64,000 nt of DNA from Yoonia tamlensis (GCF_900115105.1 NZ_FOYP01000001.1:584097-648096), one strand, 5' to 3'. Positions 24,603 to 34,625 are shown, counted from the first letter of the stretch. A program made the numbers and translations. Notes: generated by a model from the sequence alone, not told the origin.

Positions 24603-25976
24603 ATGTCAGAGCAAGTTGAAATTGACGAAGACGAAGCCTTTGGTATTACCGACCGTTTGGTCGCAGAGGTGCTTGCCGCGGTTGAAGCACAAGATGCGCT
24701 GGCGGTTGATGCGCTGCTTGATCCGCTGCATGCGGCCGATATCGCCCACCTGATCGAACAAATCGACAGCCGCGACAGGCGTGATCTGATCACCGTCTGG
24801 AAGGGCGGGATGGACGGCGATACGCTGTCAGAGCTTGACGAAAACCTGCGCGAAGAAATTATCGCGCTGCTGGCCCCCGCCGAGCTGGCCGAGGCGGTCC
24901 GCGAGCTGGAAAGCGACGATGTCGTTGATCTGGTTGAATATCTTGATGATGACCAGCAAGAGGCCGTGCTGGGCGCGCTGGACGCTGGCGACCGTGTGGT
25001 TGTCGAACAAGCCCTGTCCTACCCCGAAGAATCTGCCGGCCGGCACATGCAATCGGAACTGGTGCGCGCCCCAGAACATTGGAACGTCGGCGATGCAATC
25101 GACTATCTGCGTTCCGAAGTTGTTTTGCCGGATCAGTTTTACCACGTCATTCTGGTTGATGCCCGGCTCAAGGCCGTGGGCTATGTGACGCTTGGCCGGA
25201 TTCTTAGCCATCCGCGGAACACACCGCTGCTGGAACTGGTCGAGGATACATTCCGCACCTTCCACGTCACCCAAGATGTCGAAGAAGTCGCCCAAGCGAT
25301 CAACCACTATCACATGATCACCGCGCCGGTTGTCGATGACGACGACCGGATCGTCGGTGTGATTACCATTGATGATGCGATGGCGTTTTTGGAAGAAGAA
25401 GCCGAAGAAGATCTGTTGCGTCTTGCCGGTGTCGGCGAAGGGTCGCTGTCGGACCGCGTGATCGACACAACCAAACAGCGGTTTCCGTGGCTTGCGGTGA
25501 ACCTGTTGACCGCGATTTTTGCGTCGATGGTGATTTCACTGTTCGAAGACACAATTGCAGGGCTTGTCGCCTTGGCCGTGCTGATGCCGATTGTGGCCTC
25601 TATGGGCGGGAACGCCGGTACCCAATCGCTGACGGTCGCCGTGCGCGCAATTGCAACCCGCGATCTGACTGCCGCCAACGTCTGGCGCGTGATCCGGCGC
25701 GAAGTATTGGTCGGGCTGATCAACGGGCTGATTTTTGCTGTCGTGATGGGGGTTGTGGGCATCTTGTGGTTCGGATCACCGATGCTGGGCGCCGTGATTG
25801 GCGTGGCGATGGTGATCAATATGGTGGTCGCGGGGTTGGCGGGCACCGTAATTCCCGTGCTTTTGGAACGGTTTGGCATTGACCCTGCGCTGGCCTCTGG
25901 CGCCTTTGTGACGACCGTGACCGATGTGGTCGGGTTCTTTGCGTTTCTCGGGCTGGCCGCGGCATGGTTGCTATGA
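24603..25976 (+). CDS. mgtE: magnesium transporter MgtE
   Basis: 457 aa. Cytosolic N domain, two CBS domains (about 130-250: SAGRHMQSELV, DDDDRIVGVITIDDAMAFLEEE), plug helix, and five transmembrane helices with the selectivity motif SMGGNAGTQSLTVAVRAIA. GGAGGCAAGTC precedes ATG 24603. The space upstream is too short for a ykoK riboswitch, so regulation is probably at the protein level through the CBS domains. The stop overlaps the next gene (ATGA). Confidence 0.95.
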   Translation: MSEQVEIDEDEAFGITDRLVAEVLAAVEAQDALAVDALLDPLHAADIAHLIEQIDSRDRRDLITVWKGGMDGDTLSELDENLREEIIALLAPAELAEAVRELESDDVVDLVEYLDDDQQEAVLGALDAGDRVVVEQALSYPEESAGRHMQSELVRAPEHWNVGDAIDYLRSEVVLPDQFYHVILVDARLKAVGYVTLGRILSHPRNTPLLELVEDTFRTFHVTQDVEEVAQAINHYHMITAPVVDDDDRIVGVITIDDAMAFLEEEAEEDLLRLAGVGEGSLSDRVIDTTKQRFPWLAVNLLTAIFASMVISLFEDTIAGLVALAVLMPIVASMGGNAGTQSLTVAVRAIATRDLTAANVWRVIRREVLVGLINGLIFAVVMGVVGILWFGSPMLGAVIGVAMVINMVVAGLAGTVIPVLLERFGIDPALASGAFVTTVTDVVGFFAFLGLAAAWLL

Positions 25977-26524
25977 TCGATAAATCCGCCGCGCGGCAGG
26001 CCGCATTTGCGCGGCGCAAAGATGCCCATGCAGCGGCGCATGCCAGTGCAGGATATCTAAGCGAGGTGCTGGCCGGATATCGCGGTGTGCCGATTTCGGG
26101 CTACATGCCCATGCGCACCGAGATAAACCCGCTACCCGCCATGGAAGAAGCGGCGGCACATGGCCCTGTTGGCGTACCTGTGATTGTTGCAAGCGGGCAA
26201 CCCTTGCAATTTCGTACATGGGAACCGGATTGCGCGATGATCAAAGGGGATTTTGGCGCATTGATCCCCGTGGCAGGCGCATGGATGGTGCCAGAAATCG
26301 TGATTGTGCCATTGGTGGCTTTTGATGCTCAGGGCGGCAGGCTGGGCTATGGCGGCGGTTTTTACGACCGGACCTTGGAACAGTTGCGCAGCCAACGGCC
26401 CACTTTGGCCATCGGTTTTGCCTATGCCGCTCAAGAAGACAACGCGCTGCCGCTGGAACCCACCGACCAGCCGCTTGATCTGATCGTGACAGAAAGAGGT
26501 GTCATTACACCAAAATCGCGCTAG
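25973..26524 (+). CDS. 5-formyltetrahydrofolate cyclo-ligase
   Basis: 183 aa. Converts 5-formyl-THF to methenyl-THF using ATP. Motifs: ISGYMPMRTEINPLPAME, MVPEIVIVPLVAFD and the signature GRLGYGGGFYDRTLEQLR. Start ATG 25973 overlaps the mgtE stop as ATGA. Homologue of ygfA/MTHFS. Confidence 0.92.
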   Translation: MIDKSAARQAAFARRKDAHAAAHASAGYLSEVLAGYRGVPISGYMPMRTEINPLPAMEEAAAHGPVGVPVIVASGQPLQFRTWEPDCAMIKGDFGALIPVAGAWMVPEIVIVPLVAFDAQGGRLGYGGGFYDRTLEQLRSQRPTLAIGFAYAAQEDNALPLEPTDQPLDLIVTERGVITPKSR

Positions 26525-26557
26525 GGTTGATGTGCAGCCGGATACGGGGGATATGAC

Positions 26558-27268
26558 ATGCGGTTCTTGGCTTATTTTGCAGCGCTTTTGTTTCTGGCAA
26601 GCTGCCAACCCGAAGTCACGGTTGAGCAGCGGATCGCAGAACGCGAAGCTGCCGCGCAGGCATTGATTGCCGATTGCGCTGCAACGCGCTGCACGGTGCT
26701 GGATCTCGACGGGCAGGGGATCGCGGATTACAGCGTGCTGAACGATTTGACCCATCTGCGGGTGCTGATGATCAGCTACACCGATTTTAGTGATTTGAAT
26801 GACATCGCGGGATTGTCGGGGCTCGAGGAGCTGCACATCGGATCAACAAATGTGGCGGACCTGACGGCGCTTACCAATTTTCCAAACCTGCGGTTGCTGC
26901 ATATCCAGAACACGGATTTCACGGATATCGGCAGCCTTGCCAGCCTGCGCAACCTTGAAGAACTGGCTATTGGCGGCAATAGCCTGAACGATATCAGCTT
27001 TGTGCGCGGCATGCCGAAGTTGCGAAATCTTGATATCTCAAGCACTGACGTTGCAGACCTGTCGCCGCTGCGCATGCATCCGGCGCTGCAAACGCTCGCA
27101 CTGGAATATGCGCCGGTCACCGACCTGTCCCCGCTGTTGCAGATCAGAACACTGCGCCAGATCGGTGTGCTTGATCCATACACCCAAGACGCATTGACCG
27201 CCCAGCATGAACTGCTGCGCGATCAAGGAATTATTGTAGAATATGAACCAGTTATGGTGGTTTGCTAA
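26558..27268 (+). CDS. leucine-rich-repeat lipoprotein
   Basis: 236 aa. Lipobox FLASC near residue 16. From about residue 45 there are seven internalin-type LRR units of about 22 residues (for example LRVLMISYTDFSDLNDIAGL, LEELHIGSTNVADLTAL, LRLLHIQNTDFTDIGSL, LRNLDISSTDVADLSPL), then a cap. Probably envelope-anchored and protein-binding. No enzyme motif. Precedes a convergent yebC gene with a three-base gap. Confidence 0.85.
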   Translation: MRFLAYFAALLFLASCQPEVTVEQRIAEREAAAQALIADCAATRCTVLDLDGQGIADYSVLNDLTHLRVLMISYTDFSDLNDIAGLSGLEELHIGSTNVADLTALTNFPNLRLLHIQNTDFTDIGSLASLRNLEELAIGGNSLNDISFVRGMPKLRNLDISSTDVADLSPLRMHPALQTLALEYAPVTDLSPLLQIRTLRQIGVLDPYTQDALTAQHELLRDQGIIVEYEPVMVVC

Positions 27269-27271
27269 AGG

Positions 27272-28021
27272 CTATTCTTCGGCAAAGGCGGCCATCACCT
27301 CGTCCGAGGCCTCAAAGTTGGCGGTGACGCGCTGGATGTCGTCATCGTCCTCAAGCACATCAATCAGCTTCATCAATTTGGTCAGCCCTTCAACGTCCAC
27401 TTCGGTGGTCATGTTGGGTTTCCAGATCAATTTGGTTGATTCACTCTCGCCCAATGCGGCTTCAAGCGCGGTGGACACTTCGTTCAGATCGGTGTCAGCG
27501 CAATAGATGACATGGGATTCATCATCGCTTTGCACATCTTCTGCGCCAGCCTCGATTGCGGCCATCATGACAGTGTCCGCATCGCCGACCGAGGCAGGAT
27601 AGGTGATTTCGCCGGTGCGATCGAACATGAACCCGACGGATCCGGTTTCGCCCAGATTACCGCCATTCTTGGAAAACGTGGAACGCACGGTTGATGCGGT
27701 GCGGTTGCGGTTGTCGGTCATGGCTTCGACGATCACGGCAATGCCGCCAGGACCGTAGCCTTCGTAACGGATTTCGTCATAGTTTTCCGCATCGCCGCCT
27801 TGCGATTTCTTGATCGCGCGGTCGATCACATCCTTGGGCACAGAGCTGGATTTCGCCTCTTTTACGGCCATGCGCAGGCGCGGGTTTTTATCGGGGTCGG
27901 GGTCGCCCATTTTGGCGGCCACGGTGATTTCCTTGGCAAGTTTGGAAAACAGCTTGGAGCGCAGCTTGTCCTGCCGCCCTTTGCGGTGCTGAATATTCGC
28001 CCATTTGGAGTGGCCAGCCAT
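27272..28021 (-). CDS. yebC: YebC/PmpR family protein
   Basis: 249 aa. Typical start [18 protein letters not shown], then [16 protein letters not shown] and [19 protein letters not shown]. The family has been reported as DNA-binding regulators and, more recently, as translation factors that relieve ribosome stalling; the latter fits its universal distribution. Confidence 0.95.
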   Translation of the reverse strand: MAGHSKWANIQHRKGRQDKLRSKLFSKLAKEITVAAKMGDPDPDKNPRLRMAVKEAKSSSVPKDVIDRAIKKSQGGDAENYDEIRYEGYGPGGIAVIVEAMTDNRNRTASTVRSTFSKNGGNLGETGSVGFMFDRTGEITYPASVGDADTVMMAAIEAGAEDVQSDDESHVIYCADTDLNEVSTALEAALGESESTKLIWKPNMTTEVDVEGLTKLMKLIDVLEDDDDIQRVTANFEASDEVMAAFAEE

Positions 28022-28093
28022 CAGAAAACCTCGTGATTAAGAGTATAAATTTGCGTCTCTATACGGCATCCGCACAGGCCCCCGCAACCCTTC

Positions 28094-29875
28094 CTATAGG
28101 GGCCAGAAATACGGAATCGCAAAGGAAACGATCGGCGCGAGCGTCAGGTTCAGCGGAATCCCGAATTTCAGGAAATCGGCAAACTTATATCCGCCTGGCC
28201 CGTATACCAGCGTATTGGTCTGATAGCCGATTGGCGTGGCAAAGCTCGCGCTGGCGGCGATCATCACGGCAACGACCAGCGGGCGCGGATCAACGCCAAG
28301 CGCCGAAGCCAGCCCGATTGCGATGGGGGTCATCACAACGGCAACCGCATTGTTGGACACCAGTTCTGTCAATGTAGACGCCAATGCAAACACTGCCAGA
28401 ACAATAAAGAATGGCGGCAGCACCATCATGACGGGCGATAATGTGTCGGCGATCATCGCAACGGCGCCCGATGATTCCAGCGCCGAACCAACGCCGAGCA
28501 TCGCAAAGATCAAGGCAAGAAGGCGCCCGTCGATTGTTGAAAACGCCTCGTCCGCGTCGATACAACCTGTCGCCAGAACAAGCGTGACCCCGATCATCGC
28601 CAGTAGCAGGATCGGCGCAACACCAATTGCGGCCAGCGCCACAACCGCAAGCAATACCCCGATTGCAATCGGGGCATGGCGGCGGCGGTAGGCGCGTTGC
28701 GACGGTTTGGACACATCGCCAAGGTTCATATCTTCGGCCAGCCGCTGGATATCTTCGGGGGCACCTTCCAGCAAAAGCGTATCACCAACGCGCACGATCA
28801 TATCCTCAAGCTGCTGGCCAAGGTTCGTATCACGCCGGTGTACCGCCAACGTATAGACTGCATAGCGCCGCCGCAGCCGCATCGCACCCAGACGCCGCCC
28901 GACCATCTTGCAGTTGGGGGTAATCAACACCTCGACGGTGGTGGTTTCGACCGCAGAAAGCTGATCCACGCGGCGCAGGTCTTTGGTCGCTTGCAAAGAC
29001 AATAGTTCGGCCATCGCAGTGCGCAATACCACACGGTCACCGACCTGTAGTGTGACGTCTTTCAGGTTCCGGCGCAGCGATGTATCGCCGCGCACAACGT
29101 CGATCAGCCGCACACCTTCGCGTTTGAACAGCTGCACGCCGGTGACCTCGCGCCCGATCAGGTTGCTTTCGGGGGGGATGATGGCCTCGGAAAAGAACCG
29201 CATTTTGGATCGGTCAGACAGCATGGTTGCCATGCTTGTGCGATCGGGCAGCAGGCGCGGGCCCGCAAAATAAAGATACATGAACGTCCACGAAACAACG
29301 ATCAGGCCAATTGGGAAAATCTCGACGATACCAAAAGGTTCCATTCCCGAATGCCGCGCAACCCCGTCCACCAGCAGGTTTGTCGAGGTCCCGATCAGGG
29401 TCATCGTACCGCCCACAATGGCCGCATAAGAAAGCGGGATCAGCAATTTTGACGCCGATGTGCCAAGCGTGCGCGCAAGCTGCACAAAGACAGGGATCAT
29501 CACAACGACCAGCGGTGTGTTGTTCATAATCGCAGAGGCGAAAGCCACAAAGATCAGGCTGCCGCCGATTGCACGGGCAGGGCTGATTTTGGCTTGCCGT
29601 TCAACCACTTGGGTCATCGCGTTCAGCGCGCCCGTGCGCACCAATGCGCCGACAATGATAAACATCGCGGCAATCGTCCAAGGGGCAGGGTTGGCCAGCA
29701 CGGCCACTGCATTTTCATAGGGCAATACGCCGGAAACCAGCAGGATTGACACGCCGATCATCGCGACCACTTCGGTCGGGTAGGCCTCGCGCAGGAACAT
29801 GATGAACATGCCCGCAACAACAGCCATTGTCAGCACGGCCGATTGGCCTTGGGTCAGAGAAATAAAACTATCCAT
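28094..29875 (-). CDS. SLC13/DASS family permease with two TrkA-C domains
   Basis: 593 aa. Two membrane halves of about five to six helices flank two RCK-C/TrkA-C domains (about residues 210-385: NLIGREVTGVQLFKREGVRLIDVVRGD and MVGRRLGAMRLRRRYAVYTLAVHRRD). Motifs GGTMTLIGTSTNLLVDG and FATPIGYQTNTLVYGPGGYK match the paired hairpin signatures of the family. Substrate could be sulfate, dicarboxylates or another anion. yebC lies 72 bases downstream on the same strand. Confidence 0.88.
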   Translation of the reverse strand: MDSFISLTQGQSAVLTMAVVAGMFIMFLREAYPTEVVAMIGVSILLVSGVLPYENAVAVLANPAPWTIAAMFIIVGALVRTGALNAMTQVVERQAKISPARAIGGSLIFVAFASAIMNNTPLVVVMIPVFVQLARTLGTSASKLLIPLSYAAIVGGTMTLIGTSTNLLVDGVARHSGMEPFGIVEIFPIGLIVVSWTFMYLYFAGPRLLPDRTSMATMLSDRSKMRFFSEAIIPPESNLIGREVTGVQLFKREGVRLIDVVRGDTSLRRNLKDVTLQVGDRVVLRTAMAELLSLQATKDLRRVDQLSAVETTTVEVLITPNCKMVGRRLGAMRLRRRYAVYTLAVHRRDTNLGQQLEDMIVRVGDTLLLEGAPEDIQRLAEDMNLGDVSKPSQRAYRRRHAPIAIGVLLAVVALAAIGVAPILLLAMIGVTLVLATGCIDADEAFSTIDGRLLALIFAMLGVGSALESSGAVAMIADTLSPVMMVLPPFFIVLAVFALASTLTELVSNNAVAVVMTPIAIGLASALGVDPRPLVVAVMIAASASFATPIGYQTNTLVYGPGGYKFADFLKFGIPLNLTLAPIVSFAIPYFWPL

Positions 29876-29922
29876 AGCTCACAGTCTTGCGGGTTGTCGC
29901 GCCGCACGCAAGCGGTCGCGCA

Positions 29923-30738
29923 TTATTTTGGTCCCGATTGAGCAAGCCGGCCGCCTTGGCGCACCATTTCAACGCGCGTCGCCTTGCCGGTTCGGTCATC
30001 GGTTTCGACATAAAGGCCGGACAGCGTGGCATCGCCCGTCGCGGGGGTGAAACGTGCCTTTGGCATGCCGGTGATAAAGCGGCGCATCGGTTCGGCTTTT
30101 TCCATCCCGATGACCGAATTGTAATCGCCGCACATGCCCGCGTCTGTCAGATAGGCCGTGCCACCGGGCAGGATCATCGCATCGCCCGTCGGCACATGTG
30201 TGTGGGTGCCCACAACGATACTGGCGCGCCCATCACAATAGTGACCCACGGCCATCTTTTCAGAGGTCGCCTCGCAGTGAATATCAACAAGGCTCGCATT
30301 GACCTGACCGCCCATCGGGAATTGCTTGAGCACCCCGTCAAGCGCGGAAAACGGATCGTCAAAGGGGCGTTTCATGAACACCTGACCCAAGACCTGCGCG
30401 ACCAGCACCTTGCGGCCACCGGTGGCGGTGAACACGCGCGCCCCGACGCCCGGCGCGGATTTCGAGAAATTCAAGGGCCGGATGATGCGCTGTTCAGTTG
30501 CGATATGGGTCAGCATATCCTTTTGATCAAACGCATGATCGCCAAGGGTCACAACATCTGCGCCTGCGTCAAAGATGATCTTGGCATGATCACCCGAAAG
30601 CCCCATGCCCGCCGTTGCATTTTCGCCATTGACGACCACAAAATCAAGCTTCCATTCCGACCGTAAACGCGGAAGCTCGGTGCTGATTGCAGCGCGGCCT
30701 GCACGGCCCATGACATCGCCAAGAAACAGTATTTTCAT
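29923..30738 (-). CDS. TIGR00282 metallophosphoesterase (YmdB-like)
   Basis: 271 aa from ATG 30738 (MKILFLGDVMGRAGR). Calcineurin-like metal motifs GDVMGR, NGENATAGMGL, DVVTLGDHAFDQ, VDIHCEATSEK and VGTHTHVPTGD. Homologues such as YmdB hydrolyse 2',3'-cyclic nucleotides. It lies 47 bases downstream of no obvious terminator and upstream of the permease, on the same strand. Confidence 0.9.
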   Translation of the reverse strand: MKILFLGDVMGRAGRAAISTELPRLRSEWKLDFVVVNGENATAGMGLSGDHAKIIFDAGADVVTLGDHAFDQKDMLTHIATEQRIIRPLNFSKSAPGVGARVFTATGGRKVLVAQVLGQVFMKRPFDDPFSALDGVLKQFPMGGQVNASLVDIHCEATSEKMAVGHYCDGRASIVVGTHTHVPTGDAMILPGGTAYLTDAGMCGDYNSVIGMEKAEPMRRFITGMPKARFTPATGDATLSGLYVETDDRTGKATRVEMVRQGGRLAQSGPK

Positions 30739-30844
30739 GCACACCCTGTTAAGCCGATCACGCGGCTTCTGCCAGATGATTTTTCGCGAAAAATCATTGC
30801 AGCCCCATCTTGCCTTTGCGCGGCCAAGCTGCGACCCATCTGTC

Positions 30845-31747
30845 ATGGATAAGCAAAAACAATCGCGTCCGCTTGCCGGTGTTGGCTGGATGGTCTTCAC
30901 TGGGCTGATGTTTGTGGGTGTCACAGCCGTGGTCAAACATGTTGGCGATGATGTGCCCGCAGCCGAAGCCGCGTTTTTGCGCTATCTTCTGGGCATCGTG
31001 TTTTTGGTGCCGATGATCAAGCCGATCCTGGATGCGCATCTGACCCGCAGGCAGTTGAATCTTTTTGCGCTGCGCGGGGTGGTGCATACATTGGCGGTGA
31101 TCTTGTGGTTTTTCGCAATGGCCCGCATCCCCATCGCCGAAGTCACCGCGATGAACTATCTATCGCCCGTCTATGTATCTATTGGCGCGGCGCTGTTTTT
31201 GGGCGAACGCCTACCGCCGCGCCGTTTGGTTGCGGTCATTGTGGCCCTGATCGGGGCGCTAATCATCTTGCGCCCAGGGGTCAAGGAAATTGAACCCGGT
31301 CACATTGCGATGCTTGGCACGGCTGTTTTCTTTGCAATCGGCTATCTGATCGCAAAGCAGCTTTCGGGCGAGGTGTCCGCCGCCGTCGTGGTGGGCATGT
31401 TATCTGTCACGGTGACAATCGGTCTGGCGCCTGCCGCAATGGCGGTTTGGGTCACGCCGACATTGACGCAACTTGGCTGGCTGTTTCTGGTCGCCTGCTT
31501 TGCCACGGCGGGGCATTACGCGATGACGCTGGCCTTTGCCGCTGCACCGCTGACGGTGACGCAGCCTGTGACATTTCTCCAGCTGGTTTGGGCGGTGCTT
31601 TTGGGTGCGGTCGTGTTCGGAGAGGCCGTAGACGGCTGGGTTGTGTTTGGCGGGGCTGTAATTATGGCATCGGTCAGCTTCATCACATGGCGCGAGGCGG
31701 TCGCGCGGCGCCATGTGACGCCGCCCGTGCCAGCAACCAAGGTCTAG
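30845..31747 (+). CDS. DMT/EamA family transporter
   Basis: 300 aa, ten transmembrane helices in two EamA repeats (FRYLLGIVFLVP-like as LRYLLGIVFLVPMI; MARIPIAEVTAMNYLSPVYVSIGAALFLGERL; AFAAAPLTVTQPVTFLQLVWAVLLGAVVFGE). Exports a small metabolite, unspecified. Start ATG 30845 after the divergent YmdB-like gene. Converges on choV with a one-base gap. Confidence 0.88.
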   Translation: MDKQKQSRPLAGVGWMVFTGLMFVGVTAVVKHVGDDVPAAEAAFLRYLLGIVFLVPMIKPILDAHLTRRQLNLFALRGVVHTLAVILWFFAMARIPIAEVTAMNYLSPVYVSIGAALFLGERLPPRRLVAVIVALIGALIILRPGVKEIEPGHIAMLGTAVFFAIGYLIAKQLSGEVSAAVVVGMLSVTVTIGLAPAAMAVWVTPTLTQLGWLFLVACFATAGHYAMTLAFAAAPLTVTQPVTFLQLVWAVLLGAVVFGEAVDGWVVFGGAVIMASVSFITWREAVARRHVTPPVPATKV

Positions 31748-31748
31748 G

Positions 31749-32762
31749 TTATTCCGCCTGCGGCCCCAGCCGCGCCAAAAGCGATGCCCGTGTGATTTTG
31801 CCAATCGGCGCGCCGTCCTGCATCACTTGCATCGCGGTGGCATCAATCTGCGCGATGATCTTATTGACCGGGGTTTCGACATCAACCTGCGGCCCGTCAC
31901 AATCCCCGTCCACCATCACATCGCGCGCGGTCAGCACGCCAAGCGGGTTCATATGGGCGACAAATTCGGCGACATAATCATTCACCGGATTGGTGAAAAT
32001 ATCGCGCGGCGTGCCGCATTGCACGATGCGCCCGCCCTCCATGATCGCGATGCGATTGCCGATCTTGAACGCCTCGTCCAGATCGTGGCTGACAAAAACA
32101 ATCGTGCGGTTGCGGTCGCGTTGCAGGTCCAGCAATTCATCCTGCAATTTTGTGCGGATCAGCGGATCAAGCGCAGAAAACGGCTCGTCCATCAGCAGGA
32201 TCGGTGCATCGGTGGCAAAGGCGCGCGCAAGCCCCACGCGCTGCTGCATCCCGCCCGATAATTCGCCGACCAGCGCATCCGCGCGGTCCGCAAGCCCGAC
32301 AAGTGCCAGCTCCTCTGCCACCCGCTTATTGCGTGCCGGTTTGTCCATACCCGCCAGTTCCAAACCCAGCCCGACATTATCGCGCACCGTGCGCCACGGC
32401 AGCAGGCCAAATTGCTGGAACACCATCGCGACATCGTGCAGGCGCAGCGCGCGCAGGGTCTTTTTGTCAGCATTGGTGACAGAGGTCATACCCTGCGCCG
32501 TTTTGATCCGCACGTCACCGCGCACAACGGGATTTAGCCCGTTGACCGCGCGCAAAAGCGTGGATTTGCCCGAACCTGACAGCCCCATGAGCACCAGAAT
32601 CTCGCCTTCCTCGACGGTCAGCGAACAATCGTGCACGCCAAGGATCTGGTCGGTTTCGGCGCGCACTTCGGCGCGGTCACGGCCTTGGTCCATCACCGGC
32701 AAGGCGTCTTGCGGCTTGTCCCCGAAAACGATTGAAACATTATCAAATTCAACGGCGCTCAT
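31749..32762 (-). CDS. choV: choline ABC transporter ATP-binding protein
   Basis: 337 aa. Walker A GLSGSGKSTLLRAVNGL, Q-loop FQQFGLLPWRTV, signature LSGGMQQRVGLARA, Walker B ILLMDEPFSALD and VSHDLDEAFKIGNRIAIM, then a CBS-like C-terminal part. This is the OpuA/ProV-type ATPase found with ChoX and ChoW. It overlaps choW by four bases. Confidence 0.93.
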   Translation of the reverse strand: MSAVEFDNVSIVFGDKPQDALPVMDQGRDRAEVRAETDQILGVHDCSLTVEEGEILVLMGLSGSGKSTLLRAVNGLNPVVRGDVRIKTAQGMTSVTNADKKTLRALRLHDVAMVFQQFGLLPWRTVRDNVGLGLELAGMDKPARNKRVAEELALVGLADRADALVGELSGGMQQRVGLARAFATDAPILLMDEPFSALDPLIRTKLQDELLDLQRDRNRTIVFVSHDLDEAFKIGNRIAIMEGGRIVQCGTPRDIFTNPVNDYVAEFVAHMNPLGVLTARDVMVDGDCDGPQVDVETPVNKIIAQIDATAMQVMQDGAPIGKITRASLLARLGPQAE

Positions 32763-33610
32763 TTTGATTTCACCCGCAGCATACGGTCCAGCATGATGGC
32801 CACGGCCACGATCACAAAACCCGATTCAAATCCAAGGCCGGGGTCGTTGCGCCCCAAGGCCTGCACCACAGGTTTGCCCAACCCGTTAGCCCCGACATAG
32901 GCCGAAATCACCACCATCGACAGCGACAGCATGATGACCTGATTTAGCCCCGCCATGATCTGCGGCACGGCATAAGGCAGTTCAACTTTCCACAACCGCT
33001 GCGCAGGTGTCGCGCCAAAGCTTTCGGCGGCTTCAAGCAGCGCAGTCGGCGTGTTGGACACGCCAAGGTAGGTCAGCCGGATCGGCGCGGGCAGCACAAA
33101 AATCACTGTCGCAAACAAGCCTGGCACCATGCCAAGGCCAAAAAACACGATCGCAGGGATTAGATAGACAAAGGCAGGCAGGGTCTGCATCAGGTCCAAA
33201 ACCGGACTAAACGTCTGGTAAAGCTTGGGCCGATGCGCAAAGAAAATCCCCAAAGGGACCCCAAACCCCATGCAAACCACGCAAGACGATAAAACCAGCG
33301 CCAGACTATCTGTGGTTTCTTCCCAATAGCCTTGGTTCACGACGAACAGCAGGCAGACCAGCACCAATAGGCAGACAGCCCATGATTTTTGCAGCACCCA
33401 AGTCAGCCCGACAAATAGCAAGATGATCAAGAACATCGGCGGCGTTTGCAGGCACCAGACGATCCCGTCGATCATCCAGTCCAGCCCGTCGCTGAGCCTG
33501 TCAAAAAACGCGCGCCCATAGGTCTTGAGCCAGTCAACACCCGCTTCAGCCCAGTCTCCGACAGGTATCTTATGCGCGATTAGCCATTCTTCCAAGCTAT
33601 AGCCGTCCAT
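32759..33610 (-). CDS. choW: choline ABC transporter permease
   Basis: 283 aa with about six helices. EAA-like loop ESFGATPAQRLWKVELPYAVPQIMAGLNQ, ending MVVISAYVGANGLGKPVVQAL. A single-permease type, typical of choXWV. Its start lies 60 bases after choX, behind a terminator-like hairpin. Confidence 0.93.
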   Translation of the reverse strand: MDGYSLEEWLIAHKIPVGDWAEAGVDWLKTYGRAFFDRLSDGLDWMIDGIVWCLQTPPMFLIILLFVGLTWVLQKSWAVCLLVLVCLLFVVNQGYWEETTDSLALVLSSCVVCMGFGVPLGIFFAHRPKLYQTFSPVLDLMQTLPAFVYLIPAIVFFGLGMVPGLFATVIFVLPAPIRLTYLGVSNTPTALLEAAESFGATPAQRLWKVELPYAVPQIMAGLNQVIMLSLSMVVISAYVGANGLGKPVVQALGRNDPGLGFESGFVIVAVAIMLDRMLRVKSK

Positions 33611-33633
33611 CGTTGCCCCTTTGTTATCATGAA

Positions 33634-33662
33634 AAAGGGGGCCGCATTATGCGACCCCCTGA
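33634..33662 (-). terminator. terminator-like hairpin between choX and choW
   Basis: On the minus strand AGGGGGTCGCA-TAA-TGCGGCCCCCT then TTTTTC. It lies after the choX stop and before choW, so it probably limits readthrough and keeps the binding protein in excess over the permease and ATPase. Confidence 0.85.
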
Positions 33663-33670
33663 TCCGTAAC

Positions 33671-34594
33671 TTATTCAGCCAATGCAGCCGTGACCGCGGC
33701 AACGGCATCACCGCCATCAATGGTGGTCACGCCGTCCAGCCAAGGTGTCCATGTGTCGGCATTGCCCGCAAGCCATGCTTTGGCCGCGTCTTCCGGATCG
33801 ACGTTATCATTCAGGATCGCGCCCATGATTTCGTTTTCCATCGCAAGGCTAAACACGAGGTTTTCCAGCAGCTTGCCTGTGTTCGGGCATTCAGTGACAT
33901 AGCCCGCACGGGTGTTTGTCGCCACAATCGCGCCGCCCAGATCAGGGCCGAAATAATCGTCGCCGCCCGGCAGGTAGGTCATGTCGTAATTTGCGTTCAT
34001 CGGGTGTGGCTCCCAGCCAAGGAACACGACAGGCTCGTCGCGGTCATTGGCGCGTTCGACCTGTGCCAACATGCCCTGTTCAGAGCTTTCGACGACGTTA
34101 AAACCGTCCAGCCCAAAGGCATCAGCGTCAATCATATCCATAATCAGACGGTTGCCGTCGTTGCCGGCCTCAATACCATAGATATTGCCGTCCAGCGCGT
34201 CTTTGGCTTGGGCGATGGATGCAAAATCAGTGATGCCCGCCGCTACGCCCGCCGCATTGGTGGCCAGCGTGTATTTCGCGCCTTCGAGGTTGGTGCGCAC
34301 GGTGTCGACAGTGCCTGCCTCGCGGTAGGTTGCGATGTCGCCTTCCATTGTTGGCATCCAGTTGCCCAAGAAGACGTCGATATCGCCTTCGGCCATTGAC
34401 GCGTAGGTCACGGGCACGGACAGGATGTCGGTTGATGTCTCATAGCCAAGCGCCTCGAGCACGATGGATGTCGCGGCGGTGGTGGCCGTGATATCTGTCC
34501 AGCCGACATCCGAAAAACGCACGGCGTCACAATCGGCAAGGGCAGGGGTGGCAGCACAAAGCGCCAGAATAGACAGGGTTGATTTCAGTTTCAT
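33671..34594 (-). CDS. choX: choline ABC transporter substrate-binding protein
   Basis: 307 aa from ATG 34594, with a signal peptide MKLKSTLSILALCAATPALA. OpuAC-type fold (DVGWTDITATTAATSIVLEALGY, then LGNWMPTMEGD and VVFLGWEPHPMNANYDM) with aromatic residues that would cage the trimethylammonium group. Divergent from betI with a shared operator. Confidence 0.94.
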   Translation of the reverse strand: MKLKSTLSILALCAATPALADCDAVRFSDVGWTDITATTAATSIVLEALGYETSTDILSVPVTYASMAEGDIDVFLGNWMPTMEGDIATYREAGTVDTVRTNLEGAKYTLATNAAGVAAGITDFASIAQAKDALDGNIYGIEAGNDGNRLIMDMIDADAFGLDGFNVVESSEQGMLAQVERANDRDEPVVFLGWEPHPMNANYDMTYLPGGDDYFGPDLGGAIVATNTRAGYVTECPNTGKLLENLVFSLAMENEIMGAILNDNVDPEDAAKAWLAGNADTWTPWLDGVTTIDGGDAVAAVTAALAE

Positions 34595-34625
34595 TTGTTG
34601 GTCTCCCGTTGGTGGTCTTTTTTTC

